Source of the DNA: Variovorax boronicumulans
Lineage (GTDB): Bacteria > Pseudomonadota > Gammaproteobacteria > Burkholderiales > Burkholderiaceae_C
Assembly: GCF_029892485.1 (NCBI RefSeq)
Contig: NZ_JARXVG010000013.1
Coordinates: 62,001 to 126,000 of the forward strand
Reading direction: 5' to 3'
DNA length: 64,000 nucleotides
In this document: one piece after another, positions 20,663 to 28,450 of the stretch
Numbering within the stretch: the stretch's first letter is position 1
Layout: each line of letters begins with the position of its first letter
Notes under the pieces: model-generated
What the model was told of the DNA's origin: nothing
The model's database searches: none
Seen by the model: the letters and a program-made list of their open reading frames with translations, nothing else
Translations under genes and position numbers: made by a program

Positions 20663-20983
20663 CTACACCTCGAACGCCAGGAACACCCGACCGCCTTCGA
20701 TCTTCACCGGATAGCTGCGCAGGTCTTCAGTGAGCGGCGCGCACATCGCCTTGCCGGTGCGCACGTCGAAGCGGCCCTGGTGCAGCGGGCATTCGATCTC
20801 GTGGCCTTCGAGGAATCCGTCGCACAGCCGCGCATGCCCGTGCGTGCAGATGTTGTCGGTCGCGTGGATGCCGTCCTCGGTGCCGTAGAGGGCGATATCG
20901 CGGCCCTGCACCTCGATGCCCACCACGTCGTCGGCGGGAACGTCGTCGACCGCCGCGGCGTCGATCCATGTCATCGTGCTCAT
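20663..20983 (-). CDS. nagAb: Rieske [2Fe-2S] ferredoxin of the ring-hydroxylating oxygenase
   Basis: 106 aa. The Rieske cluster ligands are Cys46/His48 (CTHGHARLC) and Cys65/His68 (CPLHQGRFD). Size and sequence fit NagAb/NahAb-type ferredoxins that carry electrons from the reductase to the oxygenase. Unlike the nag operon of Ralstonia U2, it is separated from the beta subunit by a chorismate mutase-like gene and a tctC gene. The assignment to this oxygenase follows from operon context. Confidence 0.82.
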   Translation of the reverse strand: MSTMTWIDAAAVDDVPADDVVGIEVQGRDIALYGTEDGIHATDNICTHGHARLCDGFLEGHEIECPLHQGRFDVRTGKAMCAPLTEDLRSYPVKIEGGRVFLAFEV

Positions 20984-20999
20984 GTGTTTTTTCCTTCGC

Positions 21000-21959
21000 T
21001 CAGTTGTCGGGCTTGAGGCCGGCGCGCTGGATCACCGGCTTCCAGCGGACGAGTTCCTCGCCCATGAACTTCGCCAGCGCCTCGGGCGTGCTGCCCACGG
21101 GGTCGAAGTACGCGGTCTGCAGGCGCTTGAGCGTCTCGGGGTCTTTCAGCACCGCGGCGATCTCGCGGCTCATGCGCTGCACCACCTCGGGCGGCGTGCC
21201 CTTGGGCGCCATGTACGCGAACCACGGCACGGCCTGGATGTCGGGCAGGCCCGATTCGCGCAGCGTCGGCAGTTCGGGCAACAGCGCCGAGCGTTCGGCC
21301 GACGTCACGGCCAGTGCCTTGAGCCGGCCGGCCTTGGCCTGCGGCATCACGGTGACGGGCGGCAGGCAGGCGTACTGCACGTCGCCCTGGATGATCGCGG
21401 TGACCGCCTGCCCCGACGACGCATACGGAATGTGCACCGCGAACGACTGGGTCTTGAGCTTGATGAGCTCCACACCCAGGTGCGAGATCGATCCGTTGCC
21501 CGTCGAGGCGAAGTTGAACTTGCCCGGGTTCTGCTTCATCGCCGCGAGCCAGCCCTTGACCGAATCGACGTTCATCGAATTCGAGACCGCGCACACGTTG
21601 GGAGTGGTCGCCGCGAGCGACACCGGCACGAGGTCCTTGAACGGGTCGTACGGCAGGTTCTTGTAGAGCACCGTGTTGTAGACCAGCGGCGCATTCACCG
21701 AGAGCAGGAAGGTGTAGCCATCGGGCTGCGACTTGCTCGCCTGGTCGGTCCCGGTGTTGCCGCCCGCGCCCGGCTTGTTGTCGACGATGAGCGGCTGGCC
21801 GATGCGCGCCGCGAGCTTGTCGTTGACGATGCGCGCGAGGATGTCGGGCGACGAGCCGGCCGCGAAGGGCACGACGATGCGCACGGGGCGCTGCGGCCAG
21901 TCCTGCGCATGCGCGCCGGCCGCCAATGCCAGGGTGGCGAGGACGATGGCGCGCTTCAT
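21000..21959 (-). CDS. TctC/Bug family periplasmic solute-binding protein
   Basis: 319 aa from MKRAIVLATLALAAGAHA, a clean signal peptide. Bug signatures are WPQRPVRIVVPFAAGSSPDILAR, IVDNKPGAGGNTG, LPYDPFKDLVPVS and FNFASTGNGS. Bug proteins bind carboxylates, including aromatic acids, and pass them to TctAB or other partners; no tctAB genes are nearby. Its start overlaps the chorismate mutase-like stop (ATGA), tying it to the oxygenase operon, where it may capture the aromatic substrate or an analogue. Confidence 0.88.
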   Translation of the reverse strand: MKRAIVLATLALAAGAHAQDWPQRPVRIVVPFAAGSSPDILARIVNDKLAARIGQPLIVDNKPGAGGNTGTDQASKSQPDGYTFLLSVNAPLVYNTVLYKNLPYDPFKDLVPVSLAATTPNVCAVSNSMNVDSVKGWLAAMKQNPGKFNFASTGNGSISHLGVELIKLKTQSFAVHIPYASSGQAVTAIIQGDVQYACLPPVTVMPQAKAGRLKALAVTSAERSALLPELPTLRESGLPDIQAVPWFAYMAPKGTPPEVVQRMSREIAAVLKDPETLKRLQTAYFDPVGSTPEALAKFMGEELVRWKPVIQRAGLKPDN

Positions 21960-22324
21960 GGCTTCGCCTCCACATCGGCCATGCCCAGATGGTCCTGCTG
22001 CTCGCGCGCAATGAAGCCCGCGATGAGCGCGCGGTAGGCCGCCTCGACCACTTCGGGATAGGCGCCCTCCTTCTCGGCCAGTGCCCTCACCTTGTCGATC
22101 ACCTCCTGCTGGCGCTGCGGCGCCGACACCTGGAAGGCATCGCGCTTGAAGCGCGCCGCGTCCTTCACGTAGCGGCCGCGCTCGGCCAGCAGCGCGACGA
22201 TCTGGCGGTCGAGCCGGTCGATGTTCTCGCGCACCTCGGCGAGGTTGTTGCACAGCGGCCGGTAGGCCGGATCGGTGAAGCGGCGCAGCGGCGCGCCGTG
22301 TGTCTCGGGTTCTTTTTGTTGCAT
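21956..22324 (-). CDS. AroQ-type chorismate mutase / PchB-like isochorismate-pyruvate lyase family
   Basis: 122 aa, a single all-helical AroQ domain. VRENIDRLDRQIVALLAERG matches helix 1 with its two arginines, YVKDAARFK carries the lysine, and FIAREQQDHLG forms the C-terminal helix where a Gln or Glu is expected. By eye YVKDAARFK resembles the YVKAASRFK region of PchB, which makes salicylate from isochorismate. It lies 3 bases after the oxygenase beta gene and overlaps tctC. Whether it is a mutase or a lyase cannot be told from sequence alone. Confidence 0.78.
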   Translation of the reverse strand: MQQKEPETHGAPLRRFTDPAYRPLCNNLAEVRENIDRLDRQIVALLAERGRYVKDAARFKRDAFQVSAPQRQQEVIDKVRALAEKEGAYPEVVEAAYRALIAGFIAREQQDHLGMADVEAKP

Positions 22325-22327
22325 GGC

Positions 22328-22813
22328 TCAGATGGGGTAGATGATGGAGTTCGGGATCATTTCGCTGTCGAAGACGCACAGGCGCGAAGCGAACTTCAGG
22401 CCTTCGGGCGTGGGCACGACCTTGTCGATGTAGCGACCGACGTTGAACACGGTCGAGGGTCCGTCCAGCTTCGTGCGGAACACCGCGTAGTTCGCTTCGC
22501 TGTGGATCGCGCCGTCGTCATCGACCTTGTGCACCACCGGCAATCCGACCACATGCCGCTGGTAGTACGGGTCATGGAACAGCGTCTCCTGGATGCCGTA
22601 CACGCGGTCTTCCAGCATGCCCCGACTCTCGAACGACAGCGTGGCCAGCGGCAGGTTGCGCTCGTGGTTCTCGCGCGGCTGCAGGCGATAGCTGCATTCC
22701 TCGATGAAGAACGCGGGCCACAAATCCCACTGACCCGAATCGACCGCGTGCGCATAGGCTGCATAGAGCCCGGCGAGTTCGAGATAGGCATTGGCGTCGA
22801 GCTTCTTCGTCAT
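22328..22813 (-). CDS. nagH: Ring-hydroxylating oxygenase small (beta) subunit, NagH-like
   Basis: 161 aa, the same size I recall for NagH, the salicylate 5-hydroxylase small subunit. It has the cystatin-like/SnoaL fold of aromatic oxygenase beta subunits (ELAGLYAAYAHAVDSGQW, YGIQETLFHDPYYQRHVVG, NVGRYIDKVV). It supports alpha-subunit assembly and has no cofactor of its own. The start overlaps the alpha stop (ATGA). Confidence 0.8.
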   Translation of the reverse strand: MTKKLDANAYLELAGLYAAYAHAVDSGQWDLWPAFFIEECSYRLQPRENHERNLPLATLSFESRGMLEDRVYGIQETLFHDPYYQRHVVGLPVVHKVDDDGAIHSEANYAVFRTKLDGPSTVFNVGRYIDKVVPTPEGLKFASRLCVFDSEMIPNSIIYPI

Positions 22814-24069
22814 GCGGCCTCCATCACTTCGCGCCAGTAGCGGTACATGCCGCGAATCAGCGTCTCGGTCACCATGTGGTCGGTGTTCTCCACTTCGCGG
22901 CCGCCCAGCTCGGCGAGCGTGCGGTGATAGGGCTTCTGCTCGAAGCCTTCTTGCGAGAACTCGATCACCTCGCCGTCGTCGGCCGAGACGAAGCCCGCCG
23001 GGCCGAACAGATTGGCCTGGCGCAGGCGGCGCTGCGTCATCTCTTCGGTGTCGTCCTCGAAACCGAAATGCGTCCACACGAAATCGAAAGCGTCGTGCCC
23101 CACGGGCTGGATGTGCCGCGTCGACACGCTGTTGACCTGCTGCTGCAGGATCAGGCTCGGAAACAGCGTCATCATCACCGCCGTGGGCCCGCCCCACCAG
23201 GGCTCGGGCACGATGTCCAGGAAGCGCGGGTCTTTCAGCTGCATGCTTTCTTTGAAGCTCGAAACCTGCGTCACCTGCGCGGCCTTGCCCGCATTGCCGC
23301 GCGTGGAAATCATCGCGGCGTGGCGGCTGCGCGCATCCATCTTCAGTTCCGATTTGTTGTCGGCGCGCCAGAGCCCGAAGGTCACGAACCAGGTGTGCAG
23401 GAGGCCCGGGTGGTACGGGTCCTTGATGTTCTCCTGCATCAGCTTCCAGTTGCCCGGAATGCGCTGGCGGCTGTAGCCGAGGATGGTGAGCTTGCGGCCG
23501 TCGAAGAGGCGATCGAAGTAGTGAAGGATGTCGGGGCCGAGGAAGTCTTCGAACGATTCGACGCCGTGGTCGAACGACGCGAACACCACGCCGCCGCGCG
23601 AGGCCACCTTGAGCTTGTTGAGTCCATGGTCCTCGGTCTTGAAGTCGGACGGCATGCCACCGTGGACCTTGCCGTCCTGCTTCACGCCGCGGCGGAACGG
23701 CACGCCCTGCAGGTCGCCCTTGAGCGTGTAGTTCCACTGGTGGTAGGGGCAGACGAATTCCTTTTTGTTGCCGTGGCGCTCGCGGCAGAACTGCATGCCG
23801 CGGTGCGCGCAGACGTTCTCGAAGACGTGGATCGCGCCCTCTTCGTCGCGCGACATGACGACCGAGCGTTCACCGATGGCCGTGCGCTTGAAATCGCCCG
23901 GATTCGGAATTTCGGCTTCGAGGCCGACATAGCACCAGTGCTTCTCGTAGAAGAAGCGCTGCAGTTCTTTCTTATGCAGCGCCTCGTCGGTGTAGGCCAT
24001 GAAGGGAATGCGGCTGGTCTTCTCGCTCTCCCAGTGCAGTTCGATGGGGAACACGGGTTGCGTGGTCAT
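22810..24069 (-). CDS. nagG: Rieske non-haem iron oxygenase large (alpha) subunit, NagG-like
   Basis: 419 aa. The Rieske domain has Cys87/His89 (CAHRGMQFC) and Cys107/His110 (CPYHQWNY). The catalytic domain has Asp217 and iron ligands His220/His225 in KDPYHPGLLH, and a later acidic ligand in the SADDGEV region. Length and operon order (reductase, alpha, beta, ferredoxin) with a NahR-type regulator point to the salicylate 5-hydroxylase group, which turns salicylate into gentisate. Anthranilate or another ortho-substituted benzoate cannot be excluded. No gentisate ring-cleavage gene is in the window. Confidence 0.83.
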   Translation of the reverse strand: MTTQPVFPIELHWESEKTSRIPFMAYTDEALHKKELQRFFYEKHWCYVGLEAEIPNPGDFKRTAIGERSVVMSRDEEGAIHVFENVCAHRGMQFCRERHGNKKEFVCPYHQWNYTLKGDLQGVPFRRGVKQDGKVHGGMPSDFKTEDHGLNKLKVASRGGVVFASFDHGVESFEDFLGPDILHYFDRLFDGRKLTILGYSRQRIPGNWKLMQENIKDPYHPGLLHTWFVTFGLWRADNKSELKMDARSRHAAMISTRGNAGKAAQVTQVSSFKESMQLKDPRFLDIVPEPWWGGPTAVMMTLFPSLILQQQVNSVSTRHIQPVGHDAFDFVWTHFGFEDDTEEMTQRRLRQANLFGPAGFVSADDGEVIEFSQEGFEQKPYHRTLAELGGREVENTDHMVTETLIRGMYRYWREVMEAA

Positions 24070-24096
24070 CGCGGGTCTCCTTGTCTTATGGATTCT

Positions 24097-25086
24097 TCAG
24101 GTGCCTTGCAGGTAGAAGGCATCGGCGTGGGTCTGTTCGGGCGCAAGGCCGCGGGCGCGCACCAGCTGCGTCACGGCTTCGACCATCGGCGGCGAGCCGC
24201 AGAGGTAAGCACGCCAGCCGTCGAGGCTGCCGGGCCAGTCGGCGCGGATGGCATCGGTGATGAGGCCCAGGCGCTGGCCGTCGCGCGCGGGGCCGGTGAC
24301 GACGACCACATGGACCTTCAGGCCCGGGTGCTGCGCCTGCAGTTCGCGCAGTTCGTTCAGGCCGTACACGTCCGCATCGGAGCGCACGCCCAGGTAGAGA
24401 TGGATCGGCTGCATCAGCCCACCCACGATGGCGCCGCGCACGATGGAAAGAATCGGCGCGAGCCCGGTGCCGCCCGCCGCGCAGAGCATCGGTCCGCGGT
24501 GCTTCGTGCGCAGGTAGGCCGTACCAAGCGGCCCGCTCACGCGCACCGAATCGCCGATGCCCAATTGCTCGAAGATGTGCGCAGTCACGCGTCCGCCGGG
24601 CACCCTGCGCACATGGAATTCGAGCTCCGCATCGCGGCTCAACCCCGCCATCGAATACGGCCGCGCGAGATCCGGCGCGAACTGCAGCTGCGCGTACTGC
24701 CCCGGCGAAAACTCCAGTGGCTTGTTCGGCTTGAGTCGCAGGCGCCGGATGTCGTGCGTGAGCACGTCGATGCCGGTCACGGTCGCCTTCAGGATGCGCG
24801 CCGGATGCACCACCACCTCGTCCGGCTCGGGGATCTCGATGGTGCAGCTTTCGGTCAGCGTGCTCTGGCAGGCCAGCACGTAGCGCTCGCCCTGCCCGTC
24901 GGGCCGGATCGCGTCCTGCCCCGCGTCGAGCACCTGGCCCGACACCACCTTGCAGCGGCAGGTGCCGCAACGGCCCGACATGCAGCTGTAAGACACCGGC
25001 ACATGGTGCTCGCGCAGCACTTCCAGCAGGTTCGCGCCGGGGCGGACCTCGAGGGTGCGGGCAAGGGGCTGAATGTGCAGGTCCAT
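24097..25086 (-). CDS. nagAa: Oxygenase electron-transfer reductase, NagAa-like
   Basis: 329 aa, matching the NagAa/NahAa size. An N-terminal plant-type [2Fe-2S] domain (Cys35, Cys40, Cys43 in SCMSGRCGTC, fourth Cys in VLACQS) is followed by an FAD domain (ARPYSMAG) and an NAD(P)H domain (CAAGGTGLAPILSI, YLCGSPPMV). It passes electrons from NAD(P)H to the Rieske ferredoxin. It is the promoter-proximal gene of the operon and diverges from the LysR gene across 128 bases. Confidence 0.85.
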   Translation of the reverse strand: MDLHIQPLARTLEVRPGANLLEVLREHHVPVSYSCMSGRCGTCRCKVVSGQVLDAGQDAIRPDGQGERYVLACQSTLTESCTIEIPEPDEVVVHPARILKATVTGIDVLTHDIRRLRLKPNKPLEFSPGQYAQLQFAPDLARPYSMAGLSRDAELEFHVRRVPGGRVTAHIFEQLGIGDSVRVSGPLGTAYLRTKHRGPMLCAAGGTGLAPILSIVRGAIVGGLMQPIHLYLGVRSDADVYGLNELRELQAQHPGLKVHVVVVTGPARDGQRLGLITDAIRADWPGSLDGWRAYLCGSPPMVEAVTQLVRARGLAPEQTHADAFYLQGT

Positions 25087-25137
25087 CGTGGGGTTCTCTG
25101 TGCGCCGGCGTTGGGACCGGCTTGTCTCTTGGAGCGG

Positions 25138-25166
25138 ATGATGCGCGGCCGCTGCAGATTGACCAA
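25138..25166 (-). promoter_or_regulatory. Candidate promoter of the oxygenase operon
   Basis: On the minus strand, TTGGTC (25166-25161) and CATCAT (25143-25138) are separated by 17 bases, a sigma-70-like pair with weak matches, as expected for an activator-dependent promoter. The predicted transcription start near 25132 puts the NahR-like site centre about 64 bases upstream. Confidence 0.45.
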
Positions 25167-25188
25167 TAGAATCCGGTGAATCGACTCC

Positions 25189-25203
25189 ATCACGGATATG
25201 AAT
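25189..25203 (-). promoter_or_regulatory. NahR-type LysR binding site
   Basis: The minus strand reads ATTCATATCCGTGAT. This fits the NahR recognition pattern I recall, ATTCA-N6-TGAT, with exact spacing. It sits 12 bases before the regulator's own start and about 64 bases upstream of the inferred oxygenase operon start, the classic activating position for this family. Confidence 0.6.
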
Positions 25204-25214
25204 AAAGGTCCGGC

Positions 25215-26129
25215 ATGCAACTCAAGGACATCGACCTCAACCTGCTGCTGGTGTTCGACCGCATGCTGGCCGAGAAGCGCGTCTCGGCGGTGGCCGAATC
25301 GCTGGGGCTTTCGCAGCCCGCCATCAGCAATGCGCTGGCCCGCTTGCGCAAGCTGCTGGGCGACGAGCTGTTCCTGCGCACCGCGCGCGGCATGGAGCCC
25401 ACGCCCTTCGCGCTGCAGCTGGCGGAACCGGTCGCCTACGCGATGGGCGCGCTGCACACCGCGCTCAACCAGCAGGTGGTGTTCGACCCCGCCACGAGCA
25501 CGCGCAGCTTCACGCTCGCGATGACCGACATCGGCGAGATCTACTTCACGCCCCGGCTGATGGAAGCGCTCTCGGTCGCCGCGCCGGGCGTGACGATCAG
25601 CACGCTGCGCAACAACACCGCGACCAACCTGCGCGACGAGCTGGAGGCCGGGCATGTGGACATCGCCATCGGCCTCCTGCCGCAACTGAAGGCGGGCGTG
25701 TTCCAGCGCCGGCTGTTCCTGCAGCGCTACGTGTGCCTGTTCTCAGGCACGCATCCGCTCGCGCGCAAGCGCAGCGTGTCGCTCAAGGATTTCAGCGCCG
25801 CCGACCACGTGCTGGTGCAGGCCGCGGGCACGGGCCATGGCAAGGCCGACGACGTGATGGCCGCGCAGGGCATTCACCGGCGCATTCGCCTGAAGGTGCC
25901 GCACTTCGTGGCGATCGGGCACATCCTGCGTTCGAGCGGAATGATCGCGACGGTGCCCGAGCGGCTCGCACAGAGCATCGCCGAGCCTTTCGGGCTGGTG
26001 TGGCGCCCTCACCCGGTGGCGCTGCCGCAGATCGCGATCAACCTTTTCTGGCACGCGAAGGTGCACCGCGATCCGGGGAATCAGTGGCTGCGGGGGTTGC
26101 TGTTCGACGGCTTTGCGGACAAGGACTGA
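25215..26129 (+). CDS. nagR: LysR-type regulator, NahR/NagR subfamily
   Basis: 304 aa. Segments close to NahR/NagR/DntR are easy to see: MQLKDIDLNLLLVFDRML, RGMEPTPFALQLAEP, FTLAMTDIGEIYFTPRLM, VQAAGTGHGKADDVM and LPQIAINLFWHAKVHRD. NahR-family proteins respond to salicylate and activate naphthalene/salicylate genes. It is divergent from the oxygenase operon, with its ribosome site (AAAGG) directly next to the proposed operator, so autorepression is likely. This is the strongest evidence that the effector, and probably the substrate, is salicylate-like. Confidence 0.9.
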   Translation: MQLKDIDLNLLLVFDRMLAEKRVSAVAESLGLSQPAISNALARLRKLLGDELFLRTARGMEPTPFALQLAEPVAYAMGALHTALNQQVVFDPATSTRSFTLAMTDIGEIYFTPRLMEALSVAAPGVTISTLRNNTATNLRDELEAGHVDIAIGLLPQLKAGVFQRRLFLQRYVCLFSGTHPLARKRSVSLKDFSAADHVLVQAAGTGHGKADDVMAAQGIHRRIRLKVPHFVAIGHILRSSGMIATVPERLAQSIAEPFGLVWRPHPVALPQIAINLFWHAKVHRDPGNQWLRGLLFDGFADKD

Positions 26130-26204
26130 CTGCCCGGCATTTCCGAGCGGCGCGCGAGCCGGTCGACCGCGCGCAGACGTCGACGCAGGCGATGAACGGC
26201 TCGG

Positions 26205-26810
26205 TCATGCAGGCCAGCGTCCCAGCACTTCGTGGATGCCTTCGCCTACGTGGCTGTCGATCAGGGCAAAGGACCCCGCGGTCCAGCGCACCGGGTCGAT
26301 GGCGTGCTTCTCGATCTTGCGCCGCGTGTACGCGACGGTCATGTGCGGCGTGAAGCTGCGATCGGGCTTGAGCCCCGCGTCGGCCAGCGCTTCGCCCAGG
26401 CGCTGCCTGAAGTCCGCGAGCGCCGTGGTGCCCTCTTCGCCGCACAGCACGAAAGCCTTGCCGTTCGCATAGGTCATGGCGTGGTCGAAGACGACATCGA
26501 ACGCAGGCGGCGCCACTGCAGCGGCCGCTTCGAGCGCTGCCTGCACCTTCTTTCGCGGCACCGTGTCGTAGCCGCCAAGATCGTGCAGCGTGATGTGCAG
26601 GCGGGGCGCATCGACCGGCGTTCCTTTCAGTGAATGCAGGTCGTTGAATTGCGCGCCGAGCGCGGCGATGGATTCAGCGTCTTCGGCACCCGGAAAGATC
26701 GCGAGGAAGAGCGTGTGCGGCAGCCGCTCCTTGCGGCGTGCCTTGGTTCGGGGTCGCGGCAGGGGCCGCGGCGGAGAGTCGATTCCGGGAAGAAGAAACT
26801 GTTCTGGCAT
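26205..26810 (-). CDS. thpR: RNA 2',3'-cyclic phosphodiesterase (2'-5' RNA ligase-like)
   Basis: 201 aa from MPEQFLLPG. Both catalytic HxT motifs of the 2H phosphoesterase family are present: LHITLHD near residue 90 and HMTVAY near 170. A basic N-terminal extension of about 35 residues precedes the domain. ThpR opens RNA 2',3'-cyclic phosphates and can ligate tRNA halves in vitro. It converges with the NahR-type gene and is not linked to the oxygenase operon. Confidence 0.87.
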   Translation of the reverse strand: MPEQFLLPGIDSPPRPLPRPRTKARRKERLPHTLFLAIFPGAEDAESIAALGAQFNDLHSLKGTPVDAPRLHITLHDLGGYDTVPRKKVQAALEAAAAVAPPAFDVVFDHAMTYANGKAFVLCGEEGTTALADFRQRLGEALADAGLKPDRSFTPHMTVAYTRRKIEKHAIDPVRWTAGSFALIDSHVGEGIHEVLGRWPA

Positions 26811-26898
26811 GCGTCGATCATCCCGCATCGGATGTTGCGGACACGGCATCGAAAACCGTGTCGACTGCCGGGAGCGGCGGATGCTCGGAATGCGTCAG

Positions 26899-27483
26899 CT
26901 ACGCATCAAGGGGAGCCGACAGCCTCGACAGGGCCGCCGCACGGCAGACATCCAGAATTTCATCGGCCAGGGGCGAGTCGTCGGGACACGCCCGTGACAG
27001 CATCAATGCGCCGATCACCTGCGCAAACACTTCGATGCGCCTGACGCGCAGGGCGCCTTCCCGTTTGCCGTCCTCTGGCGCACCGGGCTGGTTTGCCAGG
27101 GTTGCCAGCAGGCCTTCAACGCCGGTCGCAAAAGCCGTCTTGATCGCCGCCGGCTGACGCGCAGCGTCTCCGCACAGCGCGGCCATCGTGCAGCCTTCGC
27201 CACGAGCGTCGCGATGCTCCCGGGACAGGTATTGCCTGACGACGGCCACCGCATCGGCCCCTTCGGCCTTGGCGACCGACTGCGCAAAACCACAGGCCGC
27301 CGCTTCCGCCAGCAGGTCGGCCTTGGAGCCGAAGTGCTTGTAGAACCCGCCGTGGGTGAAGCCTGCGACCGCCATCAGGTCCGCAATCCCCACCCCGTCG
27401 TAGCCCCGCTCGCGAAACAGCGTGGAGGCCGTCTCGATGATGTGCGCCCGGTTCGCCTGCGCCTGCGCTTTGGTGACCTTCAT
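26899..27483 (-). CDS. TetR family transcriptional regulator
   Basis: 194 aa from MKVTKAQAQANRAHIIETA; an upstream in-frame start is possible but less likely. The N-terminal TetR helix-turn-helix is clear (VGIADLMAVAGFTHGGFYKHFGSK). The C-terminal region is of the type found in regulators of reductase/oxidoreductase operons. It is divergent from the SDR-hydrolase-quinone reductase genes, with a long inverted repeat between, so it most likely represses them and itself. Confidence 0.9.
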   Translation of the reverse strand: MKVTKAQAQANRAHIIETASTLFRERGYDGVGIADLMAVAGFTHGGFYKHFGSKADLLAEAAACGFAQSVAKAEGADAVAVVRQYLSREHRDARGEGCTMAALCGDAARQPAAIKTAFATGVEGLLATLANQPGAPEDGKREGALRVRRIEVFAQVIGALMLSRACPDDSPLADEILDVCRAAALSRLSAPLDA

Positions 27484-27530
27484 GTCCAGGATCTCTCTAG
27501 ATGTGCCGTCGGTGAAGTCATGAATATACA

Positions 27531-27565
27531 TTGATGTCAATCATCATCAAAGCCCTTGACATCAA
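27531..27565. promoter_or_regulatory. Inverted repeat operator between TetR gene and SDR operon
   Basis: TTGATGTCAA (27531-27540) and TTGACATCAA (27556-27565) are an exact 10-base inverted repeat with a 15-base spacer. TCATCATC inside the spacer and GATGATGA just outside the right arm repeat the same theme. Location in the divergent gap makes it the likely site of the adjacent TetR protein. Confidence 0.6.
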
Positions 27566-27619
27566 AGATGATGAGCGACATCATTGCTTCCTCACCTACT
27601 CCAATCAAGAGAAAAACAC

Positions 27620-28408
27620 ATGACTTCCCATTCCACAGTTCTCATCACGGGCGCCTCGACCGGCATTGGCGCCATCTATGCCGACCGCTTCGCACGCCGC
27701 GGCCACGGCCTTGTGCTGGTGGCGCGCGACAAGGCGCGGCTGGAAACGCTCGCCGCGCGCCTGCGCGAGGAAACCGGCGCGGCCGTCGAGATCCTTGCGG
27801 CCGACCTGACCCAGCCCGGCGATCTGGCCACCGTCGAGGCGCGCCTGCGCGAGGACGCCGGGATCGAAACCCTGATCAACAACGCCGGGGCCGCACTGTC
27901 CGGTCAGTTCATCGACCAATCGACAGACGATGTCGCCCGCCTGGTCAGCCTCAACACCACCGCACTCGTCAGGTTGGCGAGCGCCATCGCCCCGCGCCTG
28001 GCGCAAGCCGGCAAAGGCGCGATCGTCAACATCGGCTCGGTGGTCGGCCTGGCGCCCGAGTTCGGCATGTCGGTCTACGGTGCGACCAAGGCCTTCGTGC
28101 TGTTCCTGTCCCAGGGGCTGAGCCTGGAACTCACGCCCAAGGGCGTCTACGTGCAGGCGGTATTGCCCGCCGGCACGCGTACCGAGATCTGGGGGCGCGC
28201 CGGCATCGACAGCAGCGCGATGCCTGATTTGATGGATGCGGACGAGTTGGTGAATGCCGCGCTGGTGGGATTCGACCGCCGTGAGCTCGTCACCATCCCG
28301 CCGCTGCACGATGGCGCGCGCTGGGAGGTGCTGAACGGGGCGCGTCAGGCCCTGATCGGGGACATCCGGCAGGCGCAGGTGGCCGAGCGCTATCGCACCA
28401 CCGCCTGA
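27620..28408 (+). CDS. Short-chain dehydrogenase/reductase
   Basis: 262 aa from MTSHSTVLITGAS, with AAGAG ahead of it. SDR motifs are TGASTGIG (dinucleotide binding), NNAG near 88, the catalytic Ser in NIGSVVGL, and YGATK. The C-terminal half resembles the DltE/YdfG-type reductases. Substrate unknown. First gene of a four-gene run likely controlled by the divergent TetR. Confidence 0.9.
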   Translation: MTSHSTVLITGASTGIGAIYADRFARRGHGLVLVARDKARLETLAARLREETGAAVEILAADLTQPGDLATVEARLREDAGIETLINNAGAALSGQFIDQSTDDVARLVSLNTTALVRLASAIAPRLAQAGKGAIVNIGSVVGLAPEFGMSVYGATKAFVLFLSQGLSLELTPKGVYVQAVLPAGTRTEIWGRAGIDSSAMPDLMDADELVNAALVGFDRRELVTIPPLHDGARWEVLNGARQALIGDIRQAQVAERYRTTA

Positions 28409-28450
28409 GCGGCAAAGCCGCCCCGCCACACCAAGCGCCTTGAAGAGACG

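Noticed and set aside
22876..25179. Plus-strand frame of about 770 codons opposite the oxygenase genes
   Set aside because: Shadow frame; the minus strand encodes oxygenase and reductase with clear motifs.
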